In this document: positions 54,103 to 64,000 of the stretch, piece by piece
How the letters are laid out: every line of letters starts with the position of its first letter
Numbering within the stretch: position 1 is the first letter of the stretch
Assembly: GCA_039545355.1 (NCBI GenBank)
Contig: BCJJ01000003.1
Coordinates: 1,054,001 to 1,118,000, forward strand
DNA: 64,000 bases
From: Trichosporon coremiiforme
Taxonomy: Eukaryota > Basidiomycota > Tremellomycetes > Trichosporonales > Trichosporonaceae
Direction: 5' to 3'
Position numbers and translations under genes: made by a program
The notes under the pieces: model-generated
What the model saw: only the letters and a program-made list of their open reading frames with translations
Told to the model about the DNA's origin: nothing
Database searches by the model: none

Positions 54103-57100
54103 ATGCCGACATGGTCTTCTCTCTCCCTCTCGCCCGACTTCGCTCTGGCGCACAGCGCGTGGCTCGTTCCGTCGCCCGCTCACGTGCTCGGCGATGGGGA
54201 ACGTGTGGCCAGCGACACGAGGATACGGACTGGCGGTGACAGCCGCTTATTTCACTTTGGTTGTACTAGAAGCTCTGGATGCGATATGCCTACGCTACGA
54301 ACTCGCCTGGAGCGCCGGGGAGACGCGCTGAGGGCGCGTGTGCGAGAAGTCGTGAGGACGTCCAGGCACTTGAGCTCGTGTCATTGGCGAAGACGACTTA
54401 TCTAGGAACGAGAGGATGGCACAGCCGAAGCACTGACACAGCATCATACTGATGCTCAGAGAGCTGGCAATTGACGCACTTTGGGGTAGTCGGACTGGAA
54501 TCTCATGCGAGCTCAGACGTCAGAAGCTGCTTGAATGTCTCCTCACGAGGACTGACCGGAAGACATATGAGATGCAGATACCCGCCCCAGAGGACACGTA
54601 AAGCACACAAGAGCCCAGACAATAGCGGCTGGCGTTGTTCGTCGGCTCTTGTTTCAGCCGTCGATATTCCAGACCTCCGTTCAGAGTTTGGATATCCGTG
54701 GCGCTGGGGAGGCGGTGGGGAGGCGGCGTAGTCCTGTAGTCCTTTAGTTCCGATGGTGCTGCGTTGGAAAGCAAAGCAGACCGGTTATCAACCAGGGAGA
54801 GGGCGGGGCCGGCAAGCTGCTAACTGCAAACATTGGCGAGTGCCAATCTGTTGGGAGGGGACAGTGCGCGCAAAAGTCATTGGGATGGTCTCCCAGGAAG
54901 CGAGCACGCTCGGAACAGCTTCTCCAGTTGCCCGCACACAACGCACGAGCTTTGCTTTGCACTACTAGTCGCCGGGATGCCGCCGGGATGGCCGCGGGCG
55001 ATACGTGAACACGCTCGTGCGACCTACTGACCAACAGCGTGTGGATGAGTGGACGACCGTGCGCGTGTGCGTGTTTCAGAGAAAGTTTTGCTTGTCTCTT
55101 GAGTTTGGTGGCAGGCGAGATTGACGAGGGTCAGGCGAGAAGCTTAGAGCTCTGTCAAAATGGTGAGCTGGGAGAGGGCGTGGCTGAGACTGAGACAGAC
55201 AGAGCGCGGCGGTCGGTGTTGGCTCCTGTGGCCATAGTGACGACTGTTAGACGACTGTGGCAACAAAGCTCAGCTGGTCGAGGAAGTTGTCTCATGGCCA
55301 GTAAGTAGCCAGACTCGCCAAGCGTTGCTAGTCCACCCTTCTTTACTCAAACTCAGCTCCGCGCGAGGAGACGCGAAGCGGCTGTCTTCAGCCAGAAGTG
55401 CCAACCTAAGGTTAGCTTTCAGCCAGTCCAGTGATGTCAGTGAATATGCTGACACCTGTGTCGCGCCCAGGTTATCGGAATTCGGGCAACTCGAATGCGG
55501 ATCCAGGCTAGTAGCTAAGATCGACATGCGACATCTCGCACTTCGCAGTGCGCTTAAGTTGCGAGGGAAAAGAGGTGGTCGCATTCCGCGTTAGACTTGG
55601 CAGGGGGATCGTCAGAACTAATGCTCCGAGGGAGCTTCTGTCGCCACTCTCTAGCAGGAGGAGGAATGCTAGCCTGAACTCTTCGCTCCGTCAGCGGCAA
55701 CAGAAAGGGCCCGAAGTAGTGCGTCCTAGCACCCGGGCGCCAGAATTCTTGATTCTAGTTGCTACGCACCGACACGCGCACCGACACAGATCGTTGAAAC
55801 CTAGGGAGCCAAGGAGCCACGGAATGCGAGCGGCCGCTGCCGTCGATGCTGTCATCCCTTCTTCCTGTCCTGCTGTCGGCAAATAATCGCACAGAAAGCT
55901 TCGATCAGAGAGTGCACTGTTCGCATCTCGTCGCCATGTCCTAATGCGCGGAGGAATGCGAGGTGTGCATACCTCGCAAGACGTCGACTTTGCTGCCGGA
56001 GACGGAGGGCAGGTGTGCCAAGTTGCCCGCCTCGCGCTGGTTGGCTGCAGAGACTGGGCATCCGCAGCCGACCCAGTCGCCCGACCCGACCGGTCCGACG
56101 TGCTTCCCAACGACGCTCGAGCACTCACTCCTGCAGCCTCTCCTTGTTGCTACCTCATGGTGCCAAGCTGACCAGCATCCCGTCCATCGTCGACCGTAGC
56201 GAAGCTCCGGTCCAATCCGCCCGTAGAGCACTGTGCTCTGCTTGCCTCATCTGACAGCCAGTCAGAAATAAATCGACAGACCGACAAACCAACGTCCGTG
56301 CGGACCGGACCGGCCGGGAGCTGTGGTGCCTGTCAGCACTGACAGTTACTGACAGGGCAGGTTGGCTGATATTGACTCAGGCGGGGAAAGATTGGCTCTG
56401 CGCCGCTCCCTGTGTGTCCCCAGCGGTACGCATGCGGTCGTCTGCATGTCTGCTGATCCAGCTAGGCGTCGGTGTCCGCATTAGAGGGGCCAAGCGAAGC
56501 GCAGCTCGACGATACAGATTTGCGACGCCTGTGTCAGGCCAGCTTAAGCCAGCGTGCGCCGCCGCCATCCATTGACGCGCCACACTTCGCTTCGCTTGCA
56601 GAAGCATAACCATGGGCCAGCATGGCCGTCTCCAAGCGAAGGCCGAAAGCGCGCCGTCCGTCGGCCCTGCATCTTCCCTCCACTTTCTCCCTCCACTTCA
56701 CTGCCCACTCAGCTCCACTTGTCATGCGGTGGAAAAGTTTCGAGGCCAGAGTTGCCCGGCGTTGCAAGTTGCCGACAGGAAGTCCAGGGTTCGAAGCCGT
56801 TGGGGGAGAAAGTTCGGACTAAAGAAAATCACTCGCGACGTCATACCTCTCGTCTGCCGAAATTTCAAGTGACATTCCTGACGTCCTGAGTGCTGGGCTG
56901 TGACGGGGATGCGCGGCAGTTCTTGTGCTCGCCCATGCATCATGCATCTGTCTTGCGCTGCAGAGCAGGCCAGAGCAAGGCCGTGGTACAGATCTTGCCG
57001 AGCAGCAGTATGACTCTGCGATCTCTCTTCCGTTCGTCCGTAGAGCCGCACAAAATTTCGACCTCACCGACGTTACCAAAGTAGTGACCTTGTCCTGTCA

Positions 57101-59105
57101 GTCCCCACGCAGAGAAAGGGGTCATTCCAGTCGAAAATTACTCGACCCCTGTACATCTTCCTGAGTCCCCAGTCGCAAAATGCCAGGACAGCCAGGACAG
57201 CGCTGCCTCCAGATCTTCAGGTTCAGGACCGCCGAGCGGGCGTTCGTGTCGTCCTGTCAGAAACGTCCGCGGTATCGAAAAAGACACGCACGCCGATTCC
57301 ACCCTGGCCGTAGGTACGGTGACCTCGCGGATCCCTGGTTCAGCCCGGGGTGCCATGCTGTGCGTCCCAGGCTGCCGTAGGTGGTAGGCGGTGTAGCGCT
57401 GTATGCACGGTGTCCGAGTCGGAAACGCTGCAGGACATACAGGGGTGCCCACACACAGGGCTCAAGGGCTGCCGGGTCTGCCGAAGGGCCGCCGAGCCTG
57501 AGCTACTTCTGCAGGGTCTCTTGTCTGCAAACTGAGTCGTCTTACACGCACGCAGCAGTCAGGCCAGTCACACGTCTGACGTCGATAGATCTGTAGGGCT
57601 GCCGGTGCTACGGGTCGACCGTACGGGTCAACCTTACGGGTGTTACGGGATCTGGCCGTAGTGTGTTCCTGCGTTCCTCCGTCGAGTGGCCGAGGGGACG
57701 TCTCCCAATCAGCATAGCGCAGAGGAAAATTCCAGCACTCTGTGCGTGCAGTGTACACTCCCCTGGGCTGCATAGTGTGCTGTGCGCTCGGCGAACACCG
57801 AGAACATAGGCGTGCCAGCGTGCCAGCCTTGCCAGCGGTCTTGCCTGAGCAGCCTCAGCAGCCTCAGCAGCCGCAGCAGCCGCAGCAGCCTCACGAAACT
57901 GGCCGACTGCAGGCTGCGCACGGCCAAGGCTGACACTTCGGCCGCCCCGGCTGCGCTTCCTGGCTTGACGCCCAAGTGTTGGGGGCTGGCGGAGACGGAG
58001 ACTTGAGGACTTGGCTGTGTGCATGTTCCACCTGATATGCGTCCTGGCAGCCTGGGCCAGGCTAACGAGGCTGGGCTGGGCGGGCTGGCGGTGTCTGGTG
58101 CGCGCCAACTGGCTTCCAGCCTCATGTCGGCAATTTCGACGGAATGTCTGCAGGAACACATGCACGCACTGACGTGGCGAGCTTGAAACTACTCGTAATG
58201 ACTCCCGTGTGCATCGGCTCAACTGACGGATACACTTGCAGCAGGGCGGTACCGGAGCCGTGGCGGTGGTAGCTCGTCGTTGGTCGCGTGTGGTGTTTGC
58301 AGAGGCGAGAGTGCGACGCGTTCGGCGCCGAGACCTGTTCCGCCTGAACTGCTCCTTGTGTGTATGCATGATATGCTCTCTGCTGTTGCGCCGTGTGCTG
58401 CGAGAGGCACACTGAGGACCGGCGAGGTAGCATGGACGACTCGAGTTGGGATACAGTGCCAGCCAACAGGTGCGTGCCCGGTGGACGGAACTTGGTGAGT
58501 GCGGAGACCCCGCAGCAAAAGAGGTCTGGTCCTAGACAAGTTTCTCGACCGCCATGTCTCCAACGTCCAGTTCTCCAAGCCTTCCGACACCCGACCGACC
58601 TTGACACCACCAGTAAGCTCCTCGACAGGTTATACCCCTTGCATTCTACCCCCCGCGCCGTCATCCCCGTCTGGCCTTGACCGCTGCATCCCCCTACATA
58701 CCACCAAAAGCCATCTGGCACCCCGTTTTCGACGACGGCACGATCAATTCACCACTTTCCAAAATTTGGGCCCGGACGACCCGATAGCGACCGACGCCGA
58801 CGCAACCTCAGATTCAACTCACTCGAGCTTCTTCAACAGGCAGCTACACACCCGCGCTTGGCAGCACACACCAGACACCTCACCTCGCTCTTCACCCTTC
58901 CAAAACGTTCCAACGTTCCAACACGTTGCCTCAAGTCTGCACCCTCGTTCCCATTCCGAGCTTGGCTGCTGCAACTTGCACCGAAACACACAGCGAGTCA
59001 ACCTTCGTTGCGCACCCCAAATTTCTCCCTACACCATCCCCCCTTCCGAACGCGAGTGAGCGATAGACCGCGCGCGAGCACGCATTTGATTCCCGACTCT
59101 TCACC
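54103..59105. other. Gene-poor 5-kb interval upstream of the C2H2 gene
   Basis: No frame in this interval has protein-like composition; the longest are Arg/Ser/Cys-rich. From about 58600 to 59100 the plus strand is CT-rich with several upstream ATGs, a likely long leader of the zinc-finger mRNA; a GTGAGT at 58495 may mark a leader intron. A CAG/CCG-type run is at 57848-57891. A regulatory RNA or distal promoter elements are possible; none is shown. Confidence 0.55.
57848..57891. repeat. CAGCCT/CAGCCG repeat
   Basis: AGCAGCCTCAGC-type units alternate with CCGCAG units over 44 bp in the gene-poor region. The encoded peptides are simple Gln/Pro or Ser/Leu runs and do not belong to a gene I can identify. 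Confidence 0.75.
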
Positions 59106-60395
59106 ATGAACCTCCTACCCGCCCTCAAGGACGACTCACTTTCCAACACTGCAGAGTGGGTCAACACTGTCGGCACAAAGTTTGCTCTTGCGACACCAGA
59201 CGACCCTTTCGGTTTCGACTACTCGCTTCCTTCAGGTCAGACCCCGTCCAACATTGACTTTGTCCACCTCCTCACGTCGTCAAAGTACTCGGCCAGTACC
59301 AACTCGCTCCTAGCCGAGACGCTGAACCAGGCTGCGAACGCTGGCGCCCCTCAGGCTTCGAACCAGAACTCGAACCAAAACGGCAACGTTTCGTCAGCGG
59401 CTACGAACGGCAGCGACATGACTCCGCCAGGCCCCGGAATCGGAGACGGGCTTTCCATCAAAGTCGCAGACTACTCTCCGACGACCTTTGCTCAGCAGGC
59501 TTCCTCCCTTCTCGCTGCCCACGTTGCGAACGGGGCCGGCGTTTCAGCGTCTGCTTCGACTGCTCCCAACTCGGCGGCTCCCAGCCCCAGCCTGCTCCCC
59601 AACCTTTCGAACGGAGGACCGAACAATTTCAACCTCGACGACATCACGACACCGTACGGCTCGCCTCGCATGTCTAGCGGATACAACTCGCCCGCTTTCC
59701 AGATGTCGCCGACGCCGGGGCTCACGACCTCGGGCTGCGTCACGGTGAACTCGACGCCGGCGCCGCGCACGATCTCGCGCTGCAGCACGCGCTCGACCAA
59801 CACCAACGCCGACGCCAAGGACGTCGAGCCGAAAGAGGAGCCCAAGCAGCTGCTGAAGCAGACCGCATCAGGCTTCAAGCCCAAGAAGCCCCACCTGTGC
59901 CCGTACGCCAACTGCGAGCGCAACACGCGCACCTTCCGCTCCAACGCCGACCTCGAGCGCCATATCCGCTCCCACCGCGGTGAGCGCCCGCACAAGTGTC
60001 CCGCCATCGGGTGCGGCAAGGCGTACGGCCAGCGCAACAAGATGGCCAACCACGTCAAGCAGCAGCACCCCCCGCTCTTCCCCATGGTCGACACGGGGCG
60101 CACGCGCGGCCCCCGCCGTGTCCTCGCCGAGGCTGCCGCGAACGGAGCCGCCTCGCGCACTCCATCAGCAGCGTCCAGCGCCGCCTCGACGCCCAACAGC
60201 AGCGTCCTGCACACCCCTACCCGCCCCGCGCCGTACCCTAGCCACGCCAACCTGATGCTCCAGCGCCAGATGCTCGGCAACCCCAACGTCATGCTGCACC
60301 ATCCCGTGCCCCAGGTCATGCGCGCGCCGGCGCCTCAGCTCCAGCTTCCCTCGCCCCGCCTCCGCAACCCCTACGAGGCGTACCAGTGGCAGTGA
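59106..60395 (+). CDS. C2H2 zinc-finger transcription factor
   Basis: A single exon of 429 residues. The N-terminal 250 residues are Ser/Asn/Pro/Ala-rich with an early conserved-looking segment (LPSGQTPSNIDFVHLLTS). Two tandem C2H2 fingers follow: Cys265, Cys270, His286, His290 (linker RGERPHKC), then Cys298, Cys303, His316, His321. The first finger has an atypical insert (CERNTRTFRSNADLERH), which is seen in some fungal factors. The linker matches the TGEKP type in position. The end is Ala/Pro-rich with runs of Ser/Ala/Thr. It is likely a nuclear DNA-binding regulator; targets and name cannot be told. Its promoter and leader occupy the gene-poor 5 kb upstream, suggesting complex control. Confidence 0.9.
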   Translation: MNLLPALKDDSLSNTAEWVNTVGTKFALATPDDPFGFDYSLPSGQTPSNIDFVHLLTSSKYSASTNSLLAETLNQAANAGAPQASNQNSNQNGNVSSAATNGSDMTPPGPGIGDGLSIKVADYSPTTFAQQASSLLAAHVANGAGVSASASTAPNSAAPSPSLLPNLSNGGPNNFNLDDITTPYGSPRMSSGYNSPAFQMSPTPGLTTSGCVTVNSTPAPRTISRCSTRSTNTNADAKDVEPKEEPKQLLKQTASGFKPKKPHLCPYANCERNTRTFRSNADLERHIRSHRGERPHKCPAIGCGKAYGQRNKMANHVKQQHPPLFPMVDTGRTRGPRRVLAEAAANGAASRTPSAASSAASTPNSSVLHTPTRPAPYPSHANLMLQRQMLGNPNVMLHHPVPQVMRAPAPQLQLPSPRLRNPYEAYQWQ

Positions 60396-63083
60396 GCGAG
60401 CACTAGCTCTGCAGCTTTCAGTGCACCTCGCCTCCATCCCCGACATCCAGCATAGATGACATAGAACGACCGAGCTCGCATCATCACCCCATCCATCCAT
60501 CAGTCTGTCCATCCACCAAGCACCTCACCTCGCATTTCACTCATCTCACCACCCAACCACCCAAAATGTGCATATTCCTCTTCTCAACATGAACCCTCAA
60601 ACTCTCCGCATTACTCCTCCTCAAGTCTGTGCATCTATCTCATCTCTCTCCCACCTCTATACTCTCTACCCGCTACCCAAAACAGAAAAGAAGAAGTCAC
60701 AACAATCAACAGCCGAAAGAGCAACAACGAACAATATCATCCCATTCCGTACCAGCATGTGTCCATATGTTCCCCACCTACCCATTCGGATAATTGGGCC
60801 GCCGTTAATCTCATAGCGCTATGCACAGGTTCCCGGCAGTCACACTGGAGTTTTTTGCAGCTTTGTGCAGACAGCATGCGCGCTCACGCGCCGCATCGTG
60901 TGCCTCACGCGCATAGCCACGCCTCGGGGACGTATGTGCACAGGACAAGGGAAAAGGGGAGATATCAGGTTTGCGTGGTCTAAGGCTCGCACCCGCCGTC
61001 AGATAGTCTCCTCTGCCTCGTCTATCTATCTACAGCACTATGGACTGCAGGTGGTCGACGCCAGACGGCCGGGGCTGATACGCGGTCGAAGTTCGCGTTG
61101 ACACACGTACACAAAGCCCCAGGTCTACGCGGCACGTCAAGACATGAACTCACTCAGAACGCACAGGTCGCCGACCTGGCGTACTCGAAGACGACGCGTG
61201 CGCGCGCGCACGTGTGTATCCAGCCGTGCAGCATTCGCAAAGGGGGAAGAGCTTGTCCGAATGGTCTCAAGAAGCCCCATTCGTAATGTGTTCATACATG
61301 GGTACGTACGGTAAGTGGAGTCGCCATTGTTCTTCTAGGCCACGATAGACAAGCAGGCGATCCGATCGACCACGTCTCACCCGCGGATTGCTTCTCGGCC
61401 GGAAACTTCTTCTTGAGTGCCATTGACTCTCTTTTCGTCGGGTACGGTGCTTGCATTTGCTTCTTCTACTCATCTTTTTTGATCCGACGACGGGGCGGGT
61501 GGTGTGGGAGCGTATGTTGTCGGCTCGTGGCGGACACACGGTGGGACGGTGCGCCGGCGGGATTGCCCGGAAAAACTCATGTTGCCGGCGGCACTCGCCG
61601 TTCTGTCGGGCCACGGAGCCTTCACCTGACCTCCACCCTCACCTTAACCCCTTTCCCTTTCTCCACTTCTTTTCCAGAGACCTCAGCTCCAGCACTATCA
61701 ATCATGTGTCGTTATCAAGTGCACGCGCCATCGCTATCGACCGACGATTGCGTTATCGACGCCAGAACATGTCCAGAAGGAACCGAGTGGAGGTGACGCC
61801 GCTGATAACAGCGTGCTTATCTGCCCCCGCTGTGCCTCCGCCGTGCACGTGTGGTGCCTTAGGGTCCAGGCGCTGACCTCCACTTGCACGGTGACTTACG
61901 GCAGAACCTCGTGGCGGCACAGTCGTCCCCTCCATCCTCCATTCCCACCCAACTCCCACCATCCTCCTCCTTGCCGCATGCACCGTCTCAAGATGTTGTT
62001 CGGATCATGCATATCCACTTCCCCGCAATCTTGAGCGGCTCCACAAGTTGCGGCGATCATTGTGGGGATGGAAAGCTTGGGAAGCTTGGCGGCGACCGGG
62101 CCCAGGAGTCGCCGCAACCGTGGGAACTTTCATGTGCCAGGCTTCGGCGCCGGACGCCTCTCACTCACCACCAAGTCGGGATTCAGAACGCCGCTGCTAC
62201 ATGCACATTCTCATCTTCATGGATCTCGATCTCGATCTCGATCTTGCACGCGGCCGTGTTGAAGGAGGGCGTAGACAAGTGCGGGAAGGCCGGCCGGGGC
62301 TGCGTTCTGCGAAGAGCCTCGGCATACTGGTGTCCGGGCGAGCATGTCACGAGGTCACGAGGACACCAACGAGAGTGGGGGAGCGCCCTTTCCCCGCATT
62401 TTGCACGGGCGACCGGAGTCCCCGCACCGTGGGCTCGGGGCCGCTAGCTCCTGCTGTAACGGTAAACGGATGAACCATGCGTCGATGGTGAACATGAGAG
62501 CACCTGCATGTCAAGATACAACTGACTACCGCCTAGGAGAATCACTATGGCTCAGCGTACACGTTCGCCGGCCTCCACCTACCCAGACTCAGGGAGGAGA
62601 TAAGGACGGAGCATTTATTTCCGCCTCCGTCGACTCGGCGAAGAGTCGATACGGCTGAAGCTACAGTGAAAGGGCGTGAAGATTTTGCTCCCGCCAAGCC
62701 CGCAAGCCCGCTGCCTTTGCCGCCGTGGCCGCCGAAACCCAAGCCCGTCAGGACTAGTCACCCTGAATAGTCGCCGGTCCCGGCCTCCCTTGGCCCACTG
62801 TACACAGCACCGGCCTCCACTTTGAGACTAACACGTGCCCGTTCTCTGCGTACAACTGGCTCGGACGTCTCGGATTTGGCGGGCGAACGCGCGACCCCGC
62901 ATCCGCGATGCCCCCTCCCGACCGCCGTCCCTGGGGGCCAGCCGCAAAGCTGCAGCAGCACCTGATATATGATCGACACGCTTCCTGCTGTTGCCATTTG
63001 CCAAGCACCCATCACCACCTCCAGTGCATCTCAACCAACTTGCACTCTCATTAACCACTACTACGATAACAACGACACAGTCG
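60396..63083. other. Intergenic, no gene recognised
   Basis: 2.7 kb between the C2H2 gene and the last gene. The left part (60400-60760) is CT/CA-rich and is probably 3' UTR. A hexanucleotide run is at 62221-62247. Short open frames are not protein-like. No RNA gene is visible. Confidence 0.45.
62221..62247. repeat. GATCTC hexanucleotide repeat
   Basis: About four units of GATCTC in tandem (the last imperfect). Confidence 0.85.
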
Positions 63084-63780
63084 ATGAGAGCCACCCTGTC
63101 GACCTCTACCACCACTACTACTACGAGCAACGAGAACCCAAACAACAACATGACGTTCCCCTCCCCTCTCACCGTGCCCAACTGGCGCCGCTCCCCCGCG
63201 TCCTCTACGACCACGACGCCAGCCGGATCCCCCGACGACCGCCTCAACGCCCTCCTCGAGCACTGCGAGAGCGGAACGCATTCCTTCCAGCGCGAGCGTG
63301 AAGAGCGTGAGTATTACTGCTGGCCGCTAGGCTGGGCTCTGTACATCGGCTTTCGCCACCCCTCCCCCGCAGCGGAGTGATCGGTGCACTGTGCTTCATT
63401 GCATACCATGCGACGCCTACCGCACAGCACATGCCGAGCTGTGCGGCCAGTGACCGCCAGAGTGACTATGGTTACGGTGGAGTCGAGTCACGTCGAAGCG
63501 TCGAAATTCGACCAGCCTCCACTCCACCACAGTCTCCCGTGATCAGCGGGAACATGAAGGGGAGCAAAGTGGTCCCGTTACCTCAATCACATCATGGCCG
63601 AGAAACACAGCTGACAACGCAGTCGCCAAAGCGAACGCTGCCCAGGTCTCACAACAGCAGGCCCAGCCCAAGGAGCAGCCGAAACGCGGCCCGCTCATGT
63701 CGCTTCTGTCTCTGACGAGGCCGCGGGAAGAGTCCCACTTCGACCCGTCAAAGAACCCCAAGCTGCACCATCTCATCTAA
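63084..63780 (+). CDS. Small multi-exon protein of unknown function
   Basis: Exon 1 (63084-63306) starts MRATLSTSTTTTTTSN and reads PLTVPNWRRSPASS, then PDDRLNALLEHCESGTHSFQ and a charged end before a strong GTGAGT donor. The last exon (63623-63780) follows a CTGACAACGCAG acceptor and reads AKANAAQVSQQQAQPKEQPK, then RGPLMSLLSLTRPREESHFD and a closing KNPKLHHLI. Splicing straight from exon 1 to it keeps the frame, or a small middle exon near 63445-63480 (SDYGYG) may lie between; I cannot decide. An internal ATG at 63150 could be the true start. The protein looks partly disordered with short conserved-looking blocks at each end. I do not recognise a family. Confidence 0.6.
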
Positions 63781-64000
63781 GCGCGCACGCGAGCAACGCT
63801 AGCGCCAGCGAGCTTTGCGAATAGCGAGTCTGAGCGATTAAAGCTCCTGCCGCTGCCGCAACGCGCAGCGACCCCGAGCAACCCCGAAACAGACAGCGTC
63901 GGCGGAGGACGGACAGACAGAAGAACGGAGCGACCCGCCAGTCGCAAGCAGAAGCACAACGGACAATCGATAATCACCACCACCTAGAACGTTTTCACCC

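Noticed and set aside
58393..58680. Short open frame MDDSSWDTVPANR near the C2H2 leader
   Set aside because: It is followed by a donor-like GTGAGT but has no family match; treated as a possible upstream ORF rather than a gene.

Overview
The window is nuclear DNA of a fungus. Nearly every gene is broken by short spliceosomal introns (33-60 nt is usual). Donors are mostly GTGAGT or GTAAGT, and a CTGAC/CTAAC branch site lies only a few bases before the CAG or TAG acceptor. GC-rich codons and the protein families (dCMP deaminase with an N-terminal P-loop, Zn2Cys6 factor, flavocytochrome b2, Dsc2-like pseudo-rhomboid) suggest a basidiomycete yeast, probably a tremellomycete such as Trichosporonales. 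That placement is inference. I rebuilt exons by hand from splice signals and reading frame; exon sums are multiples of three for every multi-exon protein gene except the last, whose middle exon is unresolved.

Layout. 1-7.7 kb: a single-pass membrane protein gene (minus) behind 5 kb with no recognisable gene. 7.7-10.7 kb: a Zn2Cys6 transcription factor (minus). 11.5-12.2 kb: a decaying copy of a Ubc1/E2-25K ubiquitin-conjugating enzyme with two lost splice donors and a frameshift. 12.3-14.2 kb: COA6 and a TMEM223-like mitochondrial membrane protein, divergent around an E-box. 14.4-21.1 kb: TTI1, DCD1 and a GNAT acetyltransferase. 21.3-27.4 kb: a CSC1/OSCA channel and a DUF676 lipase. 27.4-31.5 kb: two flavocytochrome b2 (L-lactate dehydrogenase) paralogs head to head. 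32-35.8 kb: KGD2 and HIS6. 36-41.3 kb: NAN1/UTP17 and eIF3d, divergent; two NAN1 introns hold C/D-box snoRNA candidates. 41.5-47.4 kb: a PIG-Y-like protein and an inositol-polyphosphate 5-phosphatase with very large insertions. 47.7-54.1 kb: a KEN-box protein, an SDR enzyme, a DSC2-like pseudo-rhomboid, a small unknown protein and a Qa-SNARE. 54.1-64 kb: another gene-poor 5 kb ending in a C2H2 zinc-finger gene, 2.7 kb without a gene, and a small multi-exon gene at the right edge.

How the genes fit together. Mitochondrial respiration is over-represented: COA6, the TMEM223-like protein, both CYB2 paralogs and KGD2. E-boxes (CACGTG) lie in the COA6/TMEM223-like and KGD2 promoters. NAN1 and eIF3d, for ribosome biogenesis and translation initiation, share a 287-bp promoter, and the snoRNA candidates link NAN1 further to ribosome production. 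Dsc2, the Qa-SNARE, PIG-Y and the 5-phosphatase belong to endomembrane and phosphoinositide biology, but they are ordinary neighbours rather than a cluster. I see no transposons, CRISPR arrays, rRNA or tRNA genes.
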